Made by a program: the position numbers and the translations under genes. From the NCBI GenBank assembly GCA_011390335.1, contig JAABSO010000008.1:62001-126000 (forward strand): a stretch of DNA of 64,000 nt, in the 5' to 3' direction. Position 1 is the stretch's first letter, and every line of letters starts with the position of its first letter. The notes beneath the pieces are model-generated. The model had not been told where the DNA came from, did not search any database, and saw only the letters and a list, made by a program, of their open reading frames with translations. Positions 61,771 through 64,000 of the stretch are shown piece by piece. The DNA comes from Desulfotignum sp. (GTDB lineage: Bacteria > Desulfobacterota > Desulfobacteria > Desulfobacterales > Desulfobacteraceae).

Positions 61771-62157
61771 TTATTCTCTATCATATTGCGGATAAACGCC
61801 CTGGCTGCGGCATATCCTTCTTGCCAGCGCCAGCATATCAGGTATGTCTATACCAATAGGGCAATAACATCTGGTACAAAGCACACACCGTTCCCAAACA
61901 AGATCCCTCATCTCCCCCAGATCCAGTTTATCGACATTTCCTTTTTTTTTGTATAAAACACCCACTGAATTTAAAAACTTATATGACGGCATGTATTTGG
62001 GATCTTTATTATGTCCCATAAACAAAAAACAACTTTCCGCACAAAGAGAGCAATGTGCACACGCCTTTAAAGACAATTTCATTTTTGCCTTTTTTTCGTC
62101 TAATATTGCCCGTATTTCATTACTGTTGACACCCGCTGTATTTTTTTTTCTGAACAT
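61771..62157 (-). CDS. HdrC-like 4Fe-4S dicluster protein
   Basis: A 128-residue protein with two Cys groups: CAHCSLCAESC and CVLCTRCYCPIG. The second has its third and fourth Cys one residue apart instead of three, a variant that may be normal in this subgroup. The C-terminal helix LALARRICRSQGV is of HdrC type. It lies between the cytochrome b and metF genes and could pass electrons between them. Confidence 0.82.
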   Translation of the reverse strand: MFRKKNTAGVNSNEIRAILDEKKAKMKLSLKACAHCSLCAESCFLFMGHNKDPKYMPSYKFLNSVGVLYKKKGNVDKLDLGEMRDLVWERCVLCTRCYCPIGIDIPDMLALARRICRSQGVYPQYDRE

Positions 62158-62181
62158 GTTTGTTCTCCGGTCCCTGCAAAG

Positions 62182-62943
62182 TTACCAGTTTTTCGTGGCA
62201 TTGCCGAAACTATACTCGCCCGCAACATTAAAACGGACAATAATCATGTAAATCATATGCATAAATTTTGTAAACGGCACCGCCATCAGCATGAGTTCGC
62301 CAGATAACATATGCAAAGAGATCAAGAGTTTATAATTAGAAAACACCTGGTGATATGCAAGATATCCAGTGACAAAGGGTGCTGCTGCAAGGCTTAGAAA
62401 AAAATAATCCGCATAGCTTGTAATAATTTTTACCCGGTCAAGAAAAAGCCTTCGAAATAAAAAAATCAAGGTGCAGAAAATAACAATGCCGGTTAAAAAA
62501 TCAGACACATTTTCAGGCAAAGAAACCATGCTGACACCAAAGGCATTATCCAGCAATATATTGTGGCCCAGCACAAATACAGGCACACCGATAAGAAGGA
62601 CATGGAAAATTGTTGTAACAATCGTCATGAAAGGATTAACCCCTGCAATGGAAAGCTTTACCCATAGCATCCAGTCCTTTTTATCCGGACCCTTTTTGAA
62701 CCAGCCCTTTTTGAACCAGCCAGTCTTAACCCGATCCACCTTTACATGGCTGACCGTTTGACTATGGATAATATTACCCGGTCCGGGTTCAAGCTTCTGT
62801 ACCGGCTGTTCTTTGAGCAAATACATAAACCGTAGAACCTGAAAAACCACACCACAGAAAAATATGATAAAAGAGATCCACACCATGGGACCTCTGATAA
62901 AATCATATATAAATGTCCAGGAAAAAATATGTGATAATGCCAT
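62182..62943 (-). CDS. Tmc/DsrM-like membrane cytochrome b subunit
   Basis: A 253-residue membrane protein with about five to six helices. The N-terminal IRGPMVWISFIIFFCGVVFQ, and His residues in the helices (TTIFHVLLIG, YLAYHQVF, SLHMLSGE, KFMHMIYM) fit the heme-b-binding NarI/DsrM/TmcC group. A Lys-rich loop lies near residues 60-95. It should exchange electrons with menaquinone or with the cytochrome c. It begins 14 bases after metV. Confidence 0.82.
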   Translation of the reverse strand: MALSHIFSWTFIYDFIRGPMVWISFIIFFCGVVFQVLRFMYLLKEQPVQKLEPGPGNIIHSQTVSHVKVDRVKTGWFKKGWFKKGPDKKDWMLWVKLSIAGVNPFMTIVTTIFHVLLIGVPVFVLGHNILLDNAFGVSMVSLPENVSDFLTGIVIFCTLIFLFRRLFLDRVKIITSYADYFFLSLAAAPFVTGYLAYHQVFSNYKLLISLHMLSGELMLMAVPFTKFMHMIYMIIVRFNVAGEYSFGNATKNW

Positions 62944-62957
62944 AATTTATGTTACCT

Positions 62958-63635
62958 CTATCCCAAGGCGAGATACCTTCTTTCATAGGGTTCCTGGATA
63001 ATGGTCCGGGGGGATTGGTTCTGCCACTCCATGGGTGGATAAACTTTTAAAATATCATCCAGACGATTCTGTTCCTTGAGCCGTTTGTAGATATCAAGCC
63101 AGGCACAGGGAATTTCATTACTGATTTCACAATTGTTTTCATTGGTCCCGCCGCAGGGTCCGTTGAAAAGCCCCTTGGCGCATCTTGTCACAGGACAAAT
63201 GCCACCTGTATACCCCAGAACGCAATGACCGCAGGCACGGCATTTTTCTTCATACATGCCCAGGTCCCTATCAACACCAATTGAAACCGTATTCACAGCC
63301 GGATGTACCGGTATCTTTGAAAACCGCTGGGCCATGTGCTGCACACCGGCACCACACGCCATGGAAACAATGCAGTCATATTCAAGTATTTTGTTGTCAA
63401 GCTCCTTTAAAAAGGATTCATTACATTGGCGCTCAACCGTATACCCGTCAATCTGCTTCTGGATTCCCGCTTTTTTCAAATGAACCTTAAGCTCTGCGTT
63501 TAAGGCATTCACTTCTTTTTGCCCCCCCACAAGGCAAACTGAAACGCATCCGCCACATCCCACATTTAAAATTTTTTCATACCCGTTAATGGCATCAAGA
63601 ATCTCTTGAACGGGCTTTATTTTTGCTTTGATCAC
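62958..63635 (-). CDS. metV: MetV-type methylenetetrahydrofolate reductase partner
   Basis: A 225-residue Fe-S/zinc protein that partners MetF in acetogens and some sulfate reducers. NVGCGGCVSVCLVGGQ and CRACGHCVLGYTGGICPVTR then CAKGLFNGPCGG supply the many Cys. The GTG start has GGAGG 6 bases upstream and gives the usual length; the open frame begins 28 codons earlier at TTG. It is in the operon with metF and the cytochromes. Confidence 0.88.
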   Translation of the reverse strand: MIKAKIKPVQEILDAINGYEKILNVGCGGCVSVCLVGGQKEVNALNAELKVHLKKAGIQKQIDGYTVERQCNESFLKELDNKILEYDCIVSMACGAGVQHMAQRFSKIPVHPAVNTVSIGVDRDLGMYEEKCRACGHCVLGYTGGICPVTRCAKGLFNGPCGGTNENNCEISNEIPCAWLDIYKRLKEQNRLDDILKVYPPMEWQNQSPRTIIQEPYERRYLALG

Positions 63636-63734
63636 GTCTTGCCTCCACGTTTTGTCGTATCCTCTAATCCTAATGTCGGGATCAGTATCTGTAACATCAT
63701 TGCACTGGTAAAAAAACAATCACAGGGCACACAC

Positions 63735-64000
63735 CTATTTATCAAGAATATGGCATTCTCCGCAAAGGGTTGGCCCGGTGGGTTCTGAAGTCAGACTGTA
63801 ATTATTATGGCACCCCATACATTGATAATGAAAGGCTTGTGTCTTGTCGATTTCAGACTGGGAATCATGACACGAAGCACACAAAATATCCGGATTGCCC
63901 TCAAAAAGATCCGCGTCATCCAGAATATTTTCTCCATTTTCCATCACATGATGGCAATCCAGGCAGTCAAAGTCATACATATGCAGCTCATGATCAAATA
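63735..64000 (-). CDS. Multiheme cytochrome c (partial, 5' end outside the window)
   Basis: At least 88 residues are visible, with four CxxCH heme motifs: CLDCH, CASCH, CMGCH and CGECH. The frame stays open to the window edge and reads FDHELHMYDFD before the first heme, where distal His ligands are usual in the c3/c7 class. The N-terminal signal peptide must lie beyond the edge, so the true length is unknown. It precedes metV by about 100 bases on the same strand. Confidence 0.85.
   Translation of the reverse strand, partial: FDHELHMYDFDCLDCHHVMENGENILDDADLFEGNPDILCASCHDSQSEIDKTQAFHYQCMGCHNNYSLTSEPTGPTLCGECHILDK

Overview
The window looks like chromosomal DNA from a sulfate-reducing member of the Desulfobacteraceae (Desulfobacter/Desulfotignum/Desulfobacula type). 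The pointers are a tungsten aldehyde:ferredoxin oxidoreductase with its own ferredoxin and MoaD-like protein, a MetF/MetV module next to a Tmc-like cytochrome b and a multiheme cytochrome c, a probable selenoprotein, a cobalamin riboswitch in front of an exported CbiK, DUF3786 proteins, and many Fe-S proteins and two-component systems. I see no rRNA, tRNA, CRISPR array, prophage or intact insertion sequence. The taxonomic call is inference from gene content.

Layout. 0-12.8 kb is mostly housekeeping: a LOG-family protein, aldo/keto reductase, hotdog thioesterase, LonH-type protease, a small gene with an in-frame TGA and a bacterial SECIS-like hairpin, a cupin, an orphan protein that may resemble the BrxC C-terminus, a DUF3786 Fe-S protein, an RhlE-type helicase, RdgB and a nitroreductase. 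12.9-17.2 kb holds a B12-binding radical SAM protein, a DUF6178-like protein and an ADP-ribosylglycohydrolase. 17.3-25.7 kb holds an EF-hand protein and a Cache histidine kinase with a sigma-54 response regulator. These are followed by a perfect -24/-12 promoter with upstream dyads, an OFA-type transporter and acetyl-CoA synthetase (a probable acetate-uptake regulon), then a phosphopantetheinyl transferase.

25.8-32 kb is a stress island: two intact hsp20 genes, one decayed hsp20, a DnaJ zinc-finger remnant and a four-gene two-component cluster. 32-34.3 kb has a Fnr-type box, a 53-residue acidic protein, a perfect 29-bp hairpin, ThyX, a second DUF3786 protein and a cold-shock protein. 34.5-39.6 kb is a YnjBCD-like ABC importer with a kinase-like protein. 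39.8-43.2 kb is the AOR operon with a convergent LysR gene. 43.3-50.4 kb has an Old Yellow Enzyme homologue, a VapBC pair, an aminopropyltransferase-like protein, a TIGR04282/TIGR04283-type pair, an HAD protein, a MauE-like protein with an exported rhodanese, and a cation efflux transporter.

50.6-52 kb is the cobalamin riboswitch and exported CbiK. 52-57.2 kb is redox-rich: a VTT-HdrD fusion, a rearrangement scar joining a truncated rhodanese to an AraC-type HTH fragment, a ferredoxin-domain protein and a QueG-like HEAT protein. 57.3-60.7 kb holds one response regulator and two sensor kinases. 60.8-64 kb is a minus-strand operon (cytochrome c, MetV, cytochrome b, Fe-S protein, MetF) that could link methyl-tetrahydrofolate chemistry to the membrane electron-transport chain.

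The strongest candidates for something new are the selenoprotein-like gene, the MetFV-cytochrome module, the sigma-54 acetate regulon and the VTT-HdrD fusion.
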